Part shown: one piece after another, positions 44,029 through 55,892 of the stretch
Layout of the letters: every line of letters starts with the position of its first letter
How positions within the stretch are numbered: position 1 is the stretch's first letter
NCBI GenBank assembly: GCA_964019425.1
Contig: OZ025811.1
Location: forward strand, 868,001-932,000
DNA length: 64,000 nucleotides
Direction of reading: 5' to 3'
Source of the DNA: Flectonema sp. DT1601
Lineage: Eukaryota > Euglenozoa > Diplonemea > Diplonemida > Diplonemidae
Notes under the pieces: model-generated
Told to the model about the DNA's origin: nothing
The model's database searches: none
Seen by the model: the letters and a program-made list of their open reading frames with translations, nothing else
Translations under genes and position numbers: made by a program

Positions 44029-46507
44029 ATGGTGGAGCTTTCAACATCTCGTAAGGCTTTTGATGGTGACGGAAAGCCCGACAACAGTAGTAGTTTCATC
44101 CCTCACGAGAATACAAAAATAACAACACAAACTATCAGTAGCAGTGACGACATTGGTGACAGTGATAGTGAATTAGAATGCTTACCTGATTCTTGTGGAA
44201 AGTATGCACATCAGAAATTGATAGGAACATGGCATCCGAGTGCTAAGGAACCTCCAAAAGAAGTATCTGAGGTATCCATACAGCAAGAGTTATTAAAAAT
44301 TACAGCGACCAACACATTAGGTGGGACAGCTGTATCTGTGGGTACAGCGGGTATTACTTCTGATTGCTGCAGGCGAGCTATTCGTGAGAAACTCCAACTC
44401 GCTGCTCATACCCGAGACAGACGAGATCTCTTTGGTGCTTTACGGTGGATGATCTCAGCGTACTTTTTATGTAAAACTGTTAAGAAAAATGGGAAAACAG
44501 ATGTTATCGGAGGAGATGGTGAACTAATAGAACAAGTGGCTCGAGTCAACAGGGAACTAAGAACAAAGATTCACAACCAACTTAAGAATGGACAAGCTCT
44601 AAGTCTGAAGACAGGACTTGAAGAAGCAGCTCAACATCATCACTCACTTGGATGTGCTGCACGAGAAAAGAATGATCTGGTGACAGCAATGAGAGAGTTT
44701 AAAACTGTTCTTAAATTAAGACTCAAAGCAGTCGGTGAATCACATCCCGAAACGGCATTAGCTCGTTCTCATGTAGCTACAGTCATCCGAGACATGGGGA
44801 ACTTACAAGGCGCAATGGTAGAACTTCGAAAGGCACTCAAAATTCAAGAAGCCTCTTTAGGAGAAGGACATCCACATGTTGCAATCTCTCGTAATAATAT
44901 TGGAGCTGTATTGAAACACCAAGGTCAAGCAACTCTTGCCCTCGCTGAGCATCGTAAGGCGCTTGTTATTCTTGTGAGGTACTACGGAGCTAGCGCAAAT
45001 AATAAATATATGGCTGAAGTCCACGAACATATAGGACACGCCCTACGACTTCAAGGTGACATTCACGGGTCTGTTGTTGAATATGAGGCAGCGTTGGCAA
45101 TCCGAAATCAAATATTCGATGCGCAACATCCAAAGACTCAACGAGTCGCAGCTAAGTTAAAAAATCTTGAATCACTTTGGAGAGGTCACGCAGCTGACAT
45201 GAAAAAACGAATGGAAGATCGACAGAAGGGAGGGACTGTCGAATGGAAATGCCCAGCTTGCAGCTGGAAGACATCCCTCGCAATATGTAGTTGTTGTGGT
45301 TATCGACAACCGATGAGTAAAGAAGGAATCCCACAAGTATTTACAGGGATGACAATGGTGTTCACAGGTATTATTCCTAAATCTGTCCACCCTTCAGCAT
45401 GGCAGGAGTGGATCTACGCAGAACAGCGAGGAGCAGTTGTTACAGAAACAGTTGATGATACCTGTACACATTTAATATACCGCGAGGGGTATGAGAAGTC
45501 AGGCAAGGTTCAGCTTGCACAACAGCTTCACATTAAAGTAATATTAGCTGATTGGTTCTATCAGTCTGTTAATCTTGGGGTTGCTCTCGATGAGGCTCCC
45601 TTCGTAGCAGAGCCTGGTAATAACACTTACGAATCAAGGTATGTTTTACTAGTTTGGGAAACTAACTTTACTGTGAGTGTTTAGGGCTATGGAGAAAATT
45701 ACAACAAAAAACAAAAACAGCACAAAGAAGATGCCTCATGTCAGACCTGGTGGAGGTGTAAAACGAGCAATTACATGTCCTCCTTGTCGATACCTACTGG
45801 CACCACCAAATGAGAAAGGTTCTCTGAGTAAAGTAAAGCTCCCAGGACCGACACCTATGGTAGATCAGTCATCATTGTCACCAAGACTTGGTAGCTTTCA
45901 AGGGACTGATAAAGCACCTGCATCTCCCATGGCATTGCGGGCCAAACCAACTTCTGGACAGAGTGTTGCTTCGCCCGTCACGTCTCCTTCTCCTCAACTT
46001 GATATGTCTGCTGGCTCTATGGCTCCCCGAAGGTTTGTAATTATTTCTCAATACTCGTAAACACAAACAACCCACGTTGTCAATATAAATTATAAATTTA
46101 CAAAACTAAAACAGTCCTGTTGGCCAATACACTCGGATAGATAGCAGAAATAGATCAGCGTTTACTGTAGTACCGAACAAGGGAAGTTGTTGGTCTTCAG
46201 CTGCTGGGAGTTTCAGAAGGTTTGTAAATTATATTTAGAGTGTTGGGTGTTGGTAAGGATGAAGATCATTCTTTATGATAAAATAAAAAACAGTGGGTAT
46301 TCAGAACGAAGGCAACTCTCTCCTCCACAAAACCAAAGTGAAGCTTCGAATCCTCAACAGCTTCAACAATCTGATGTAGATACAGTTGGTAATGAAGGTG
46401 AAATCACATCGTCAACAGCAACATTACCGATGCATACATCAGAGCAACAGGAAGTTTCAAATGAAGCAGCTGCTGTGGGTAAAGATGATATTGAGATGCT
46501 GTCATAA
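44029..46507 (+). CDS. TPR protein with zinc ribbon and BRCT domain
   Basis: Exons 44029-45638, 45721-46032, 46115-46219 and 46294-46507 give 746 residues. Residues about 200-390 carry kinesin-light-chain-type TPRs (LGEGHPHVAISRNNIGAVLK, then HRKALVILVRYYG, and HPKTQRVAAKLKN). A small Cys pair motif (CPACSWKTSLAICSCCG) near 408-425 resembles a RanBP2/zinc ribbon. Residues about 437-527 are a BRCT domain (MVFTGIIPKSVHPSAW, THLIYREG, ILADWFYQSV). The Ser/Pro-rich C-terminus is probably disordered. BRCT domains usually bind phosphopeptides in DNA-damage signalling, so a nuclear adaptor is a reasonable guess. The fusion with KLC-like TPRs is unusual. Confidence 0.85.
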
Positions 46508-46750
46508 GAAGATCTGTTTTGGAAACATTTGGTGTTAATTATTGAATCAGATGATCCGACTGTGACGTGCTCGATACGTTGCTGTTGCAAACAGAATTAA
46601 GGTGAAGCCTTGTACGGGTTACCTTCAGTGAAGTGTTTAAGATAATGTGAGACATTGGTTAACTACAAGATTGATTCTATCAAAAAAGTGTTTTATAATG
46701 CATTAGTAGAAAAAAAAAAGAAGGGAAGGGGGGGGAAAAAAAAAAAAACA

Positions 46751-46787
<37 letters not shown>

Positions 46788-47113
46788 GCTGTTTCTGTAC
46801 TTCTATCTTTTTTTTTTTTTCTCTACGGCAGTGTTTTGTTTTTCACTGCAAAGTTCTGATTGATCACAAATACCCCCCCTCTTCTTATCGCAATACTTTT
46901 ATTCCATTTTTTGTTATTTAGTAGTCAACTGATGGTTGTTTACACTTCAATTCCGTTTCCCTCATGTCAGCTAGTAGCGTGTTTCTTCTGATTTAAAAAA
47001 AAAAAAAAAAGTTATTTTTGTATTCTTGTTTTTCCTTTTCGTATTTAATGGCTGCATATGTTATTTTGGTTTTGTTATGTTACGTAGTTCCCATCACGTC
47101 TATCAAGTGCAGC

Positions 47114-47147
<34 letters not shown>

Positions 47148-47293
47148 TATTTATCGTTGACATCTCTCTTCATCTCATAGTCAAAGAAAAAAAAAAAAAA
47201 AATGAAGAATATCAGTCTTGGTTAGTATTTATTACTTAGAGAACTGTGATATCCTCCGCTATATAACTAATAAATAGCTCGTATTAGTTTGAT

Positions 47294-47333
<40 letters not shown>

Positions 47334-47689
47334 ATACCCTCATTGCCATTGTTGTTTTACTTAATATTTAAAGTTGATGGGAAAAAAAAAAAAAATAAAT
47401 AAAAAGTGGATTTATTGATGTTTGTATATTTTATTCCTCCTCTTTTTTTTTCTTTGTTTTCATTTCTACTACCTCCGAACAACACTAAATTAAAGTAGTT
47501 TTTTTTTTTAATGTTATAATTAAACTTATTATTGAATTTGAAAAAATTAGATGATTCTTGGGGGGAGGCTTTCGAAAAAAAAGAAAAAAAAAAAAGAAAA
47601 ATAACAGATGTACGCTATCTCATGATGTGTACCCTGAAAAACTGAAGAATCAGTGTTTTCTATTTTTCATCTTTTAACCGTATGCCAAC

Positions 47690-47880
47690 AACCTCCCCTA
47701 CCTAACCTAATAATTACTTCAAAAGAAGGCTAACTAAATTAATCAAAAAAAAAAAAAAAAAAAAAAGAAGAACCATAGTTCACTGTATCTTTAACAGATT
47801 TTATTAAATCATCGTTTTATGTTATGATATAATGCAATTGGTATTTTTTTTTTTTCAGATTTCCAAACATTCAGCCTTCC
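47690..47880 (+). repeat. Dispersed repeat family 1, diverged copy e
   Basis: CCTAATAATTACTTCAAAAG, then GTTCACTGTATCT, AAATCATCG and a TTTTTCAGA end follow the same order as in the copy at 22216-22364, with many substitutions and A/T-run insertions. Confidence 0.45.
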
Positions 47881-48372
47881 CCTACTACTATGACTTTAAA
47901 AAAAATGCTTTAAAAAAAAAAAATTATTAAATTTTACCGCTTATTGCTGTGGAACTTTTTCAGCAGTAATTGTAAGATCTTCTGGATGTGTTTTTTTTTT
48001 TTTTTTTTTTTTTTTACCCTGTCATCATATGGACACAGCTGCTTTATCTTTTCCCTGGTTCGTTGTATCCTGTTTCCTTCTTTTTTTCTTTCTTTCTTCT
48101 TTTGTTTTTTATTAGAAGAACAAAATGATGTGTTAATTGCGTGAGATTCACAAGTAACAAAATCCTCTCCTTTGAATTATAATTGAGGTACTGCTTATCT
48201 TTGAAATCAGTAGAAGTCGTGAAAGTCTGAAATTACATTGCATTACTGTTTTTGTAGAAATGGATTAAAAATGTCCTCACAGACACTCCCGTCACGTAGC
48301 TGGTGCTTCAAGACAAGCTGACTGTGTCTGTGTGATAATCTATCACTATCGCTACGGTATTTACGAGCATAG

Positions 48373-48621
48373 AATCTTTCACTCACAAAATTCGGTCTAA
48401 ATATAAACAGCGACCTCTTAACAGCAAAGAGTAGAGGAGATCAAACATCAATAAGTTCTGGGAGAAGGATTTACTTTGAGTATCACATTCAAGATTGGCA
48501 ACAAGGTGTCCGCGGTGATGATGGAGTTCGTCCTTCAGATACTGGTGAGGACTTTTGGCTTCCGGCTATTCGACCTTTCTGTTTTTTTTTTTTTTTGCGT
48601 GTTGTTATCCGGATCAAATAG
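48373..48621 (+). other. Possible orphan exon or gene fragment
   Basis: An 83-codon open frame without a leading ATG. Its middle (GRRIYFEYHIQDWQQGVRG, DDGVRPSDTGEDFWLPAIRP) has balanced composition quite unlike the surrounding Phe/Lys-rich noise. TATAAACAG at 48410 could be its acceptor. No family recognised. It may be an exon of an unmodelled gene, a pseudogene piece or chance. Confidence 0.3.
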
Positions 48622-49311
48622 CAGAGCGGAGAGGGGGAAAAAATTAAGTAAAATAAAACGTGCATGCTTTTGATTTGATGCGGGTGTATTCCTAGCTGGC
48701 AGGCCAGCGAACCTACCCCCCGAGAGCTTCAGCTGCGACTATTTCATAGGATAATGCTGAATACAGCCCAAGAAATTCGTTTTTCTTTTTTTTAAAAAAA
48801 ATTAAAAATAATAATAGCAACAAGTGTTTAGAGAACAAAAATAAATAAAAAAATAATTATGCGTGCATAAAGGCAATTTCTCCTGCTGTTCTCTTTTTTG
48901 TTATTCGTGCATGTTTTTCTTTTTCATCTTATTGCAGTTCTGTGATAGTGACCGCACATCAAAGTCTGCGTCGTTTATTGTGCATCAAGTTCTATTTCCC
49001 CGTTCCTGTCAAACTCGCTACTGTAAAGAAATTCTTTTTACTAATGAAAAGAAGTCAGTCGGACGATATGTTTAATTTTTTTTAAAAATTCTTTTCCTGG
49101 GAGTTTGGTGACTTCCCGTATCGGTTGTCTACATTTTAAAATATCAGCCAAAATATTTTTTTGTGACCACACGGGAGTGAATTAGTAAAACGGGGAGTGT
49201 TTTCGGAGTACCACCAGAGAAATCCTGAAAGAGACGCTTGATGTCCCTTTGGCATCACTGGCTATGTATAAGAGTTCATCCCTTTGATTTGAAAAACTCT
49301 TGAGCGATTCC

Positions 49312-49342
<31 letters not shown>

Positions 49343-49989
49343 GAGTAAAAAATATCTGGGCAAAGTGGTCGCAAAAATTATATTTTAACGGTATAATTAT
49401 ACTTATGATATGATGTATTTTTTTTCTTTTTTTTTTTTTTAATTTTTTTTTTCTTGGATTAATTTCTGTACTATTTATTCGGTTAGGCTGAGAAAAGCAA
49501 GGACACTAAAGTGAACTATGTTGTACTTGCGCAACTATGAGTAGAGGGTCTTTCGGAAAGGCTGAACATCCTCAAAAGCTCCATAGTATATGACAAGTAT
49601 CGAATTAGAATTGAACAATAATATGAACGTGATGGGAACTTTCTTAATTGAATATAATAAATAAATGAAAAAAATGAAAAAAAAAAAAAAAAAACTAGTT
49701 CTAAATTCGTAACTTTCATGATGATTGTTTCTGTTTCTATGGTCAGTTTCTACACCCTTCCTGTTTCCCCGTTGCTCGCGCTCATGTTTTGTTGAAATAT
49801 CCCATTCCCTCCCCAGTTCCTTAATTGCGATTCCCCCCGAAATATCTTTCGAGATCTTACTTAGATGATTACTACATTACATATAAAATTTTTTCTTGTA
49901 GACAGATTGAGTAAATGACAACAACAGTAGTGAGGTTCACGGTGTTGGTAGAGTCATTATTTATCGTTTTTCTCAGCAACTAAGCAAAC

Positions 49990-51579
49990 ATGTCGAAAAC
50001 ACTTACTGTGGCACTTGCGCTTTGTGTGCAAGTCACTGCCGCTGCCGTACACCCGTTCAGAGTTCAGCAGTACGAGAAGAATGTTCAAAGAGACATGTGG
50101 TGGAAGGACCGCTATGGGTCTGCCGACTCAGCTTCTTTGGGTTTGGGACCAAAGCCAAGATTTATTACACAGTACCAAGACCATTTTGATGGGTCGAACA
50201 CCAACACATGGAACCAAGCCTACTACGTCAATGACACTTACTACTCGAAGAGATCTGATGCACCAATCTTTATTTGTGTAGGTGGTGAAGGTCCTCCACT
50301 TGACGGAAGTGTTGTAGTTGCGTCGCCACACTGCAACGTTGCAGTTGAATGGCTCCAGGAGACCGGAGCGCTCATGTTCGCACTTGAGCATCGTTTTTAC
50401 GGATGTCACAATGCATCCGCCTGCCCAGTTTCGTCGCCAACAAACTCAAACCTGAGATTCTTGTCATCACGCCAGGCTCTTGGTGACCTTGCTGAGTTCC
50501 ACGCAAGAATGGTCACTCTATACTCACTACAGTCAAGTAACAAGTGGGTCTCCTTTGGAGGATCATACCCAGGTATGCTTGCTGGATGGTTCAGATTGAA
50601 GTTCCCACACTTAGTGCATGCCTCTGTTGCATCATCAGCTCCTGTTAGAGCTCAGCTTGACATGGTTGGGTACAATGACGTAACTGCTGCGGCCTATGCT
50701 GTAGCTGACAATGGTGTTGGTGGATCACGTGCCTGCACAAATAACATTGCCTCGGGTCACTCTCAGATTGGAGCAATGTTTAATACCAGCACAGGAAGAG
50801 CGACTCTGGCGTCACTCTTCGGCCACACTGCTGAATGGTACCAGAGCACCGCCAACCAGGGACAGTTCGCTGGTAACGGTGTTGCTCAGTTCCCTGCTCA
50901 GTCAAACGACCCAACATGCACTCGTCCTGGTTGCAACATCGAAAAGATCTGTGAGATCATGAACGACGCTTCTGCTGGTAGCACAGTCCAACGTCTTGCT
51001 AACCTCGTGAAGGCGCAGAGTGCTTGGACTAAACCAAAGCACATGTTGACTGATTCTGACCTCGGGTTCGCTGACTACTGGGGATACCAAACTTGTACTG
51101 AGTTTGCTTTCTACCAGACCTGTGAAGTAGGATCTGAATGTTTTTACACTCAGGGATACGTTACTCTCAGCAGCATGGTAAGCTTCTGTCAATCAGAGTT
51201 TTCGATCAGTCAGGACATTGTAGCCCGTAACGTAGACTACTCGAACGCGTACTATGGAGGTGACCGTCCAGCTGGATCATGTGTGTTGTACCCAAATGGT
51301 GAAGTTGATCCTTGGCACGCAAACTCTGTTCTTGAGTCACCTTCTGCAGGTATCCCTGTCTTGATGGTGCCTGGTGCCAGTCACCACACCTGGACTCACC
51401 CATCTGCACCTACTGACCAGTTATCTGTTGTTCAGGCCCGTGAGACTATTAAAAAGTACGTAAAGCAGTTCTTGAACCAGGTATGCGTGTTGTTATATTT
51501 ATTGTTAATGTAATCAGTTTCACAATAGGGGGAAAACAAAGTTAAAAAAAAAAAACAGACCTGCGAACAGCCTTACTAA
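49990..51579 (+). CDS. Secreted S28-family serine peptidase (PRCP/DPP-II-like)
   Basis: Exons 49990-51480 and 51559-51579 give 503 residues. A signal peptide occupies about 1-19. The family motif QYQDHFDGSN at 61-70 is followed by FICVGGEGP, ALEHRFYG and the nucleophile in GGSYPG (Ser192). The acid is in YPNGEVDPWH and the base in GASHHTWTHP. S28 enzymes remove residues after a penultimate or C-terminal Pro in lysosomes or outside the cell. Many Cys and N-glycosylation sites agree with a secreted form. Codons end in C or G more often than in neighbours (CTT/CTC, ACC, AAG), suggesting strong expression or a separate origin. The last exon adds only TCEQPY. Confidence 0.93.
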
Positions 51580-52538
51580 ACAAATTTAATGCATTAAAAG
51601 CCTTAGTTGACCTGGAGGAGAAGGACCTATTGAGTCAAGCAAATATATTTTTCATAGTAATTCTCAGCAGGGTATTAGTGGCCTGGAAGAAAATTGAAAT
51701 TAACAAACAATAAAAAAAAAAAACGATCGAGGAAAGAAACTCATGAATTATAAAAAAAGAACAAAGGAATTAACAGAAAAAAGAGAACTATTAATTTAAT
51801 GCAAAATCAGATAGCCTGGTTTTCACGCGTGGGTGGGTCTTTACCGAGGTAATGAAACGAGGTAAAAATTACCCACAAGTAGAAATCTGTATCTGACTTT
51901 GCATCTAAAACCGTCGTTTTATTTTGTGATGGGAGGCTTCGAAGGGAAGATTTACACCCTCGGCGGTCTGGCTCCATCTTGCATCCTTGTTTGCACTCTG
52001 CTGCTTCACAGGCAGGGTAGCTCCCTGTCCTACTTCCATGATCCCATGGAGGGTATTATTCCTAAACACTGCCGCCGTAATCTAACACCAGATATCTGTC
52101 ATCTGCAGAGGCTGCTTCGAATGTAAGCCAGTGTGCCTCCTTTTAACCTTAGGCCACCACTGCTGATTACAATATGCGGACCTCACAGAAAAATGGATCT
52201 CCTTCACAATGAAAGGACAATCTTTTCAGAAATCAAAAAAAAACTTTCACGCTCAGTGTAAATTTTCCCCAAGAAGCCAAGATAGAGTAAAATAAAAAAA
52301 GATAATCCTATGCAGGAATCCTGCCTGTCATCCGTATGATACCGTGTGCTTGATGTATTGCGCTGTCCCAGTGAGCTGTGTCATTCTCTACAAGTTATCG
52401 TCACTTGTACTATTTTTATTATTGTTGTTTAGCGGATATGACATTGCTTTTGTTAAATCACAGTACTGATGATCTTTATTTGAAACTTTTTAACTATCTC
52501 CGTGTTTCTTATTGTATCTTTGACAGTAATCAAAAAAG
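51580..52538. other. Spacer with GC-richer patch
   Basis: 959 bp. The patch 51890-52150 is richer in G and C than its surroundings and has a 75-codon + ORF. Neither strand gives a recognisable protein. Acceptor GTATCTTTGACAG ends at 52526. Confidence 0.4.
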
Positions 52539-53903
52539 ATGGAAGAGGCAATCAAAGCAGTTGAGGGGTTAGAGCATTCAAGAGAAACCGTATTTGGACT
52601 TGAGAGAGATGAGAAGCTTAAAAAATTGGCTGATGATGTGCTAAAATTAGTACCGAGTGCTGATGATTTAAAAAACGCAGTCGAACGTGCGACGGTACTG
52701 TCAATCAGAGGAAGAGCGATGGGTGTTATACCTGCGGAGCTCAGAGACACAAAAGAATGCGACACGTTATTGTCAAAAAGTGTCAAAATGAACCCAAAAT
52801 GTGTCGCAACTTGGAATGCACTTGGACACCTTCGTTGGGAGCAGGGAAAGCTTAAAGACGCTCTCGCTGCTTATGAAGGTGGCCTCGAGTCAGTTCCAAA
52901 CAATAAAATAGCTCTTCGAAACTCAGCGTTAATCCTCCGATCATTAGGAGGAAAGGCAAACATTGAAAAAGCTGTTGAGCGGTCAAAGGCTGCACTTGCC
53001 GTTGATCTAGGTGACGGAGTCTCCTGGTACACTCACGGGATGGTTCATCTTTCGAAATATTTCTGTTGGACTTTTAATCAGGGAGATCTGCGTTCAGCAC
53101 TAAAGGCATTTAATCTGAGCGACAAGCAGTGTGAATCTGGTAACCCTGATGTTGCCTTCAATCGAGGACAGTGTCAACAGTACATGATTCTCTGGGAAGA
53201 GGCGTTGGTGGGAATTTCAAAAGCAATCGAAATAGACCCGACCTTTGAAGAAGCAAAGTCTGCTAAAGAAAACATTGAACAGTTCTTCAAGACGATTACT
53301 AGAAAATGGGACTGTTACGCTGGATACAATGACAAGACTCTCACAAAACTAATAAAATCTCTTCCACAAACTGGCACTAAAACCCTCCGCGGTAATAGCA
53401 TCGAAGTTCTTCCTCTTTCTGCACTCGAAGGATCTGAAGGCTGTGTAGCTGAAGCCAAAGGAGTAGTAGTTAAAGTATTAGAGTGCATTGATAATTCTTC
53501 GATGCCTATTTATTATCTGGCCTGTGGTATGTTATCTGAAAATGGCAATTCACTTTCTTATCGTATAATTCAAAACAACAAATAACAAAACAGACCACAC
53601 CCGACAAAGATGTCTAATAGCGTGTTATGGGATTGCTGCAAACAGCATCTCATCTGGTCAGGAAATTGTTTATGGACACCCAGCATACTACACTAGAAAG
53701 GTTCCAGGAGAGGACCCTCGGGAGTGTCTTGTTTTAGTGGTTGATCGTTCATCGGTATGTCAGATTTTCGTTCTCTCTCTTTGTTGTTGTACTTCGAACT
53801 AAAAACCACAACTAACCGACAGCTCATTACCGTTGGTGGACGTCTTTTAGAAAAATCTCAGTGGACTAGCATGGAGCTCACTGTAACAGCAAAGTCAGAC
53901 TAG
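52539..53903 (+). CDS. TTC5: TTC5 (STRAP) homologue
   Basis: Exons 52539-53526, 53594-53754 and 53823-53903 give 409 residues (human 440). The first 270 residues hold TPRs (ATWNALGHLRWEQGKLKDAL, then AAYEGGLESVPNNKIALRNS). From about 290 to the end comes the OB-fold typical of TTC5 (VAEAKGVVVKVLECIDNSSM, CLVLVVDRSS, TMEL-like end). In animals TTC5 binds nascent tubulin N-termini to trigger tubulin mRNA decay, and also acts as a p300/p53 cofactor. In a protist with cilia the tubulin role is the more likely. The overall repeat-plus-OB order and length support orthology. Confidence 0.82.
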
Positions 53904-54290
53904 AATTAGGCAACCATTCCGATGCGTAGACATATTTTATTTATTCTAGATTTCCTGCACGCAATGATTAATTGTAAACAGAAGCAGCTACTTATCAGGA
54001 CTCTTTATTTTACCCCTTGCCTTTTATTCGAGGATGCCCTTTTGTGAAAGTGTCATTCTGCAGTCTATATCTGATGAGGAGGTAGAAGGGTGTCCAGGCT
54101 GTGACATCCTTTCTTTAAAGAAGTTTAAAAAGGGATGATGCTGGTTCAGTGTCATTGGTGTTATTTATGATGACTTTCCGTTTCTATTGTCAGTTGAAAA
54201 ACAAGTAAAACTCGTAAACTTACAACAGGAATCTTATAACATGTGTGCTTTGAGTGGTTAACATTTAATTTAAACATTTCAGTAACACAA
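53904..54290. other. Spacer
   Basis: 387 bp, no supported ORF. AACATTTCAG at 54282 is the acceptor. An ATG at 54243 lies upstream of it and is therefore not used as the start. Confidence 0.45.
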
Positions 54291-55724
54291 ATGAAAGTAT
54301 TTAATGGAATGACAATCATCCAGGCCTCCGATGAGGAAATCGGAGAGCTTGAGGTGATAACAAATGCAACACTGGGTGTTGACAACAATGGAGTAATTCT
54401 ATTCGTAAAGGTTGATGGCAAACTTGTTTCTGGTGAAGAAACAAAACAAAACGATACCGAAACTGAATTCATCAATTGTGAAGGAGAGAATGAGTTTTGG
54501 TGTCCAGGACTCATAGACTTACACTATCACGCACCTCAAGAAGTGTTCGCCGGGACTGCCACCGACAGACCGCTTATGGAATGGCTCGGAAAATATGCAT
54601 TCCCAGCAGAGACTCGCATGGCAGATGCATCAAATGCTCAAAAGGATTACCCACGAGTAGTCAAGAATAGCTTAATATCGGGTACTACTACTGGTGTCTA
54701 TTTTGCCACCATCCATGTGGAATCTTCATGTGTGATGGGTAGTTTGTGTCAAAAATATGGCCAACGTGCGTATATTGGAAAGATTTCAATGGACAGAAAT
54801 TCACCTGACGATTACACTGAGAATACCAATACCGCTTGTGACAACTCGAGATTGTATTTAAAGAAGATGTCTGAAATGGGTTTGATAGGACCTGATTCCC
54901 TAGTTTGTCCGATTATCTGTCCTAGATTCGTTCCGACTTGCACAGACGCTCTACTACGAGAACTGAGCAGCATCCGTGATGAGTTCGAGTCCCGCAGTAA
55001 GACTCCTATTTTAGTAACAACTCACGTCGCTGAGAGCATCGATGAAGTTCGTTTCTGCGAGCAATTAGCCGACACTCATGATGGTGAAGCGAGGGATTGT
55101 ATTGTACTACACAACACTGGTCTCTTAAAGAATAGTATTATGGCACATGCTGTTCATCTTCACGACGACGAACTACTTTTAATGAAAAAAGTGAATTCCG
55201 GAATAGCACATTGTCCCTTAAGTAATTGTTACTTTGCACATGGTCAGTTACGTGTTAAAAGAGCTGTTGATTTGGGTGTTGCAGTAGGACTAGGAACAGA
55301 TGTGTCAGGTGGGTATGACTGTGGAATGTTATCAGCAATTCGTCACACAGTAACTTCTTCATTATGTTTAAACTATGGTGTCAGTAATTGGGTTGATGAA
55401 CCACCAAAGTCACCAGCTTGTGAACACATCCCTCAAACTTCTTCTGATATTGTTACATACAAACTAGCATTCTATCTCGCAACTTTGGGGGGAGCAACTG
55501 TTCTTCATCAAAGTCATCGTCTTGGAACCCTCACTGCTGGAAAACAGTTCGACGCCTTAAGAATTAACCCGATGGCTACTTCTAAGATCCATGTGTCAGA
55601 GACTGATACTCGACTTGATATTTTTCAAAAGTGGGTCCACCTTGGAGACGACCGACATATCAAATCGGTTTACGTAGCTGGGAGATGTGTCGCTCAAAAC
55701 GGTAAAACCACAACGTTGGAATGA
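54291..55724 (+). CDS. GDA: Guanine deaminase
   Basis: Single exon, 477 residues. Metal ligands are visible in PGLIDLHYHAPQ (His78, His80), in THVAESIDEV and in GLGTDVSGGYD. The segments GKISMDRNSPDDYTE, CPRFVPTC, MAHAVHLHDDE and GIAHCPLSN correspond to guanine deaminase signatures. It converts guanine to xanthine and ammonia in purine salvage and catabolism, in the cytosol. Length matches the family (about 450). A longer frame from 54243 exists, but that extension is AT-rich and lies upstream of the acceptor at 54282, so ATG 54291 is preferred. Confidence 0.95.
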   Translation: MKVFNGMTIIQASDEEIGELEVITNATLGVDNNGVILFVKVDGKLVSGEETKQNDTETEFINCEGENEFWCPGLIDLHYHAPQEVFAGTATDRPLMEWLGKYAFPAETRMADASNAQKDYPRVVKNSLISGTTTGVYFATIHVESSCVMGSLCQKYGQRAYIGKISMDRNSPDDYTENTNTACDNSRLYLKKMSEMGLIGPDSLVCPIICPRFVPTCTDALLRELSSIRDEFESRSKTPILVTTHVAESIDEVRFCEQLADTHDGEARDCIVLHNTGLLKNSIMAHAVHLHDDELLLMKKVNSGIAHCPLSNCYFAHGQLRVKRAVDLGVAVGLGTDVSGGYDCGMLSAIRHTVTSSLCLNYGVSNWVDEPPKSPACEHIPQTSSDIVTYKLAFYLATLGGATVLHQSHRLGTLTAGKQFDALRINPMATSKIHVSETDTRLDIFQKWVHLGDDRHIKSVYVAGRCVAQNGKTTTLE

Positions 55725-55892
55725 AATTATATATTGAGTTAGTGACGTTGTTATCGATCGTTTTTTTTTTTTCTTTTCTTTTTCCCGTAACACTTCTTCT
55801 GGTTCACAGAACCATGACGATCTAAATTATACCACGTCAATCGTATATTATTATAATTTATTTAATTACAGTACTGGATTACACCCAGTATC

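Larger units (their letters stand above)
46508..49989. other. Gene-poor, homopolymer-rich region
   Basis: 3.5 kb with very long T runs (for example about 46756-46782, 47117-47147 and 47297-47332), A runs, and a diverged copy of repeat family 1 at about 47690-47880. One open stretch, 48373-48621, has coding character and is listed separately. Acceptor GTTTTTCTCAG ends at 49976. Confidence 0.55.

Noticed and set aside
46655-48144. Several + strand ORFs of 60-90 codons full of Phe
   Set aside because: Translated T runs only.
51559-51713. Alternative frame after the last S28 intron, open for about 50 codons (LRTALLNKFNALKALVDLEE)
   Set aside because: The phase does not fit the preceding exon, which joins cleanly to TCEQPY and a stop. 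Possibly chance or a fragment.
54243-54290. N-terminal extension of guanine deaminase from an upstream ATG
   Set aside because: It lies before the strong acceptor at 54282 and adds residues with no family match.
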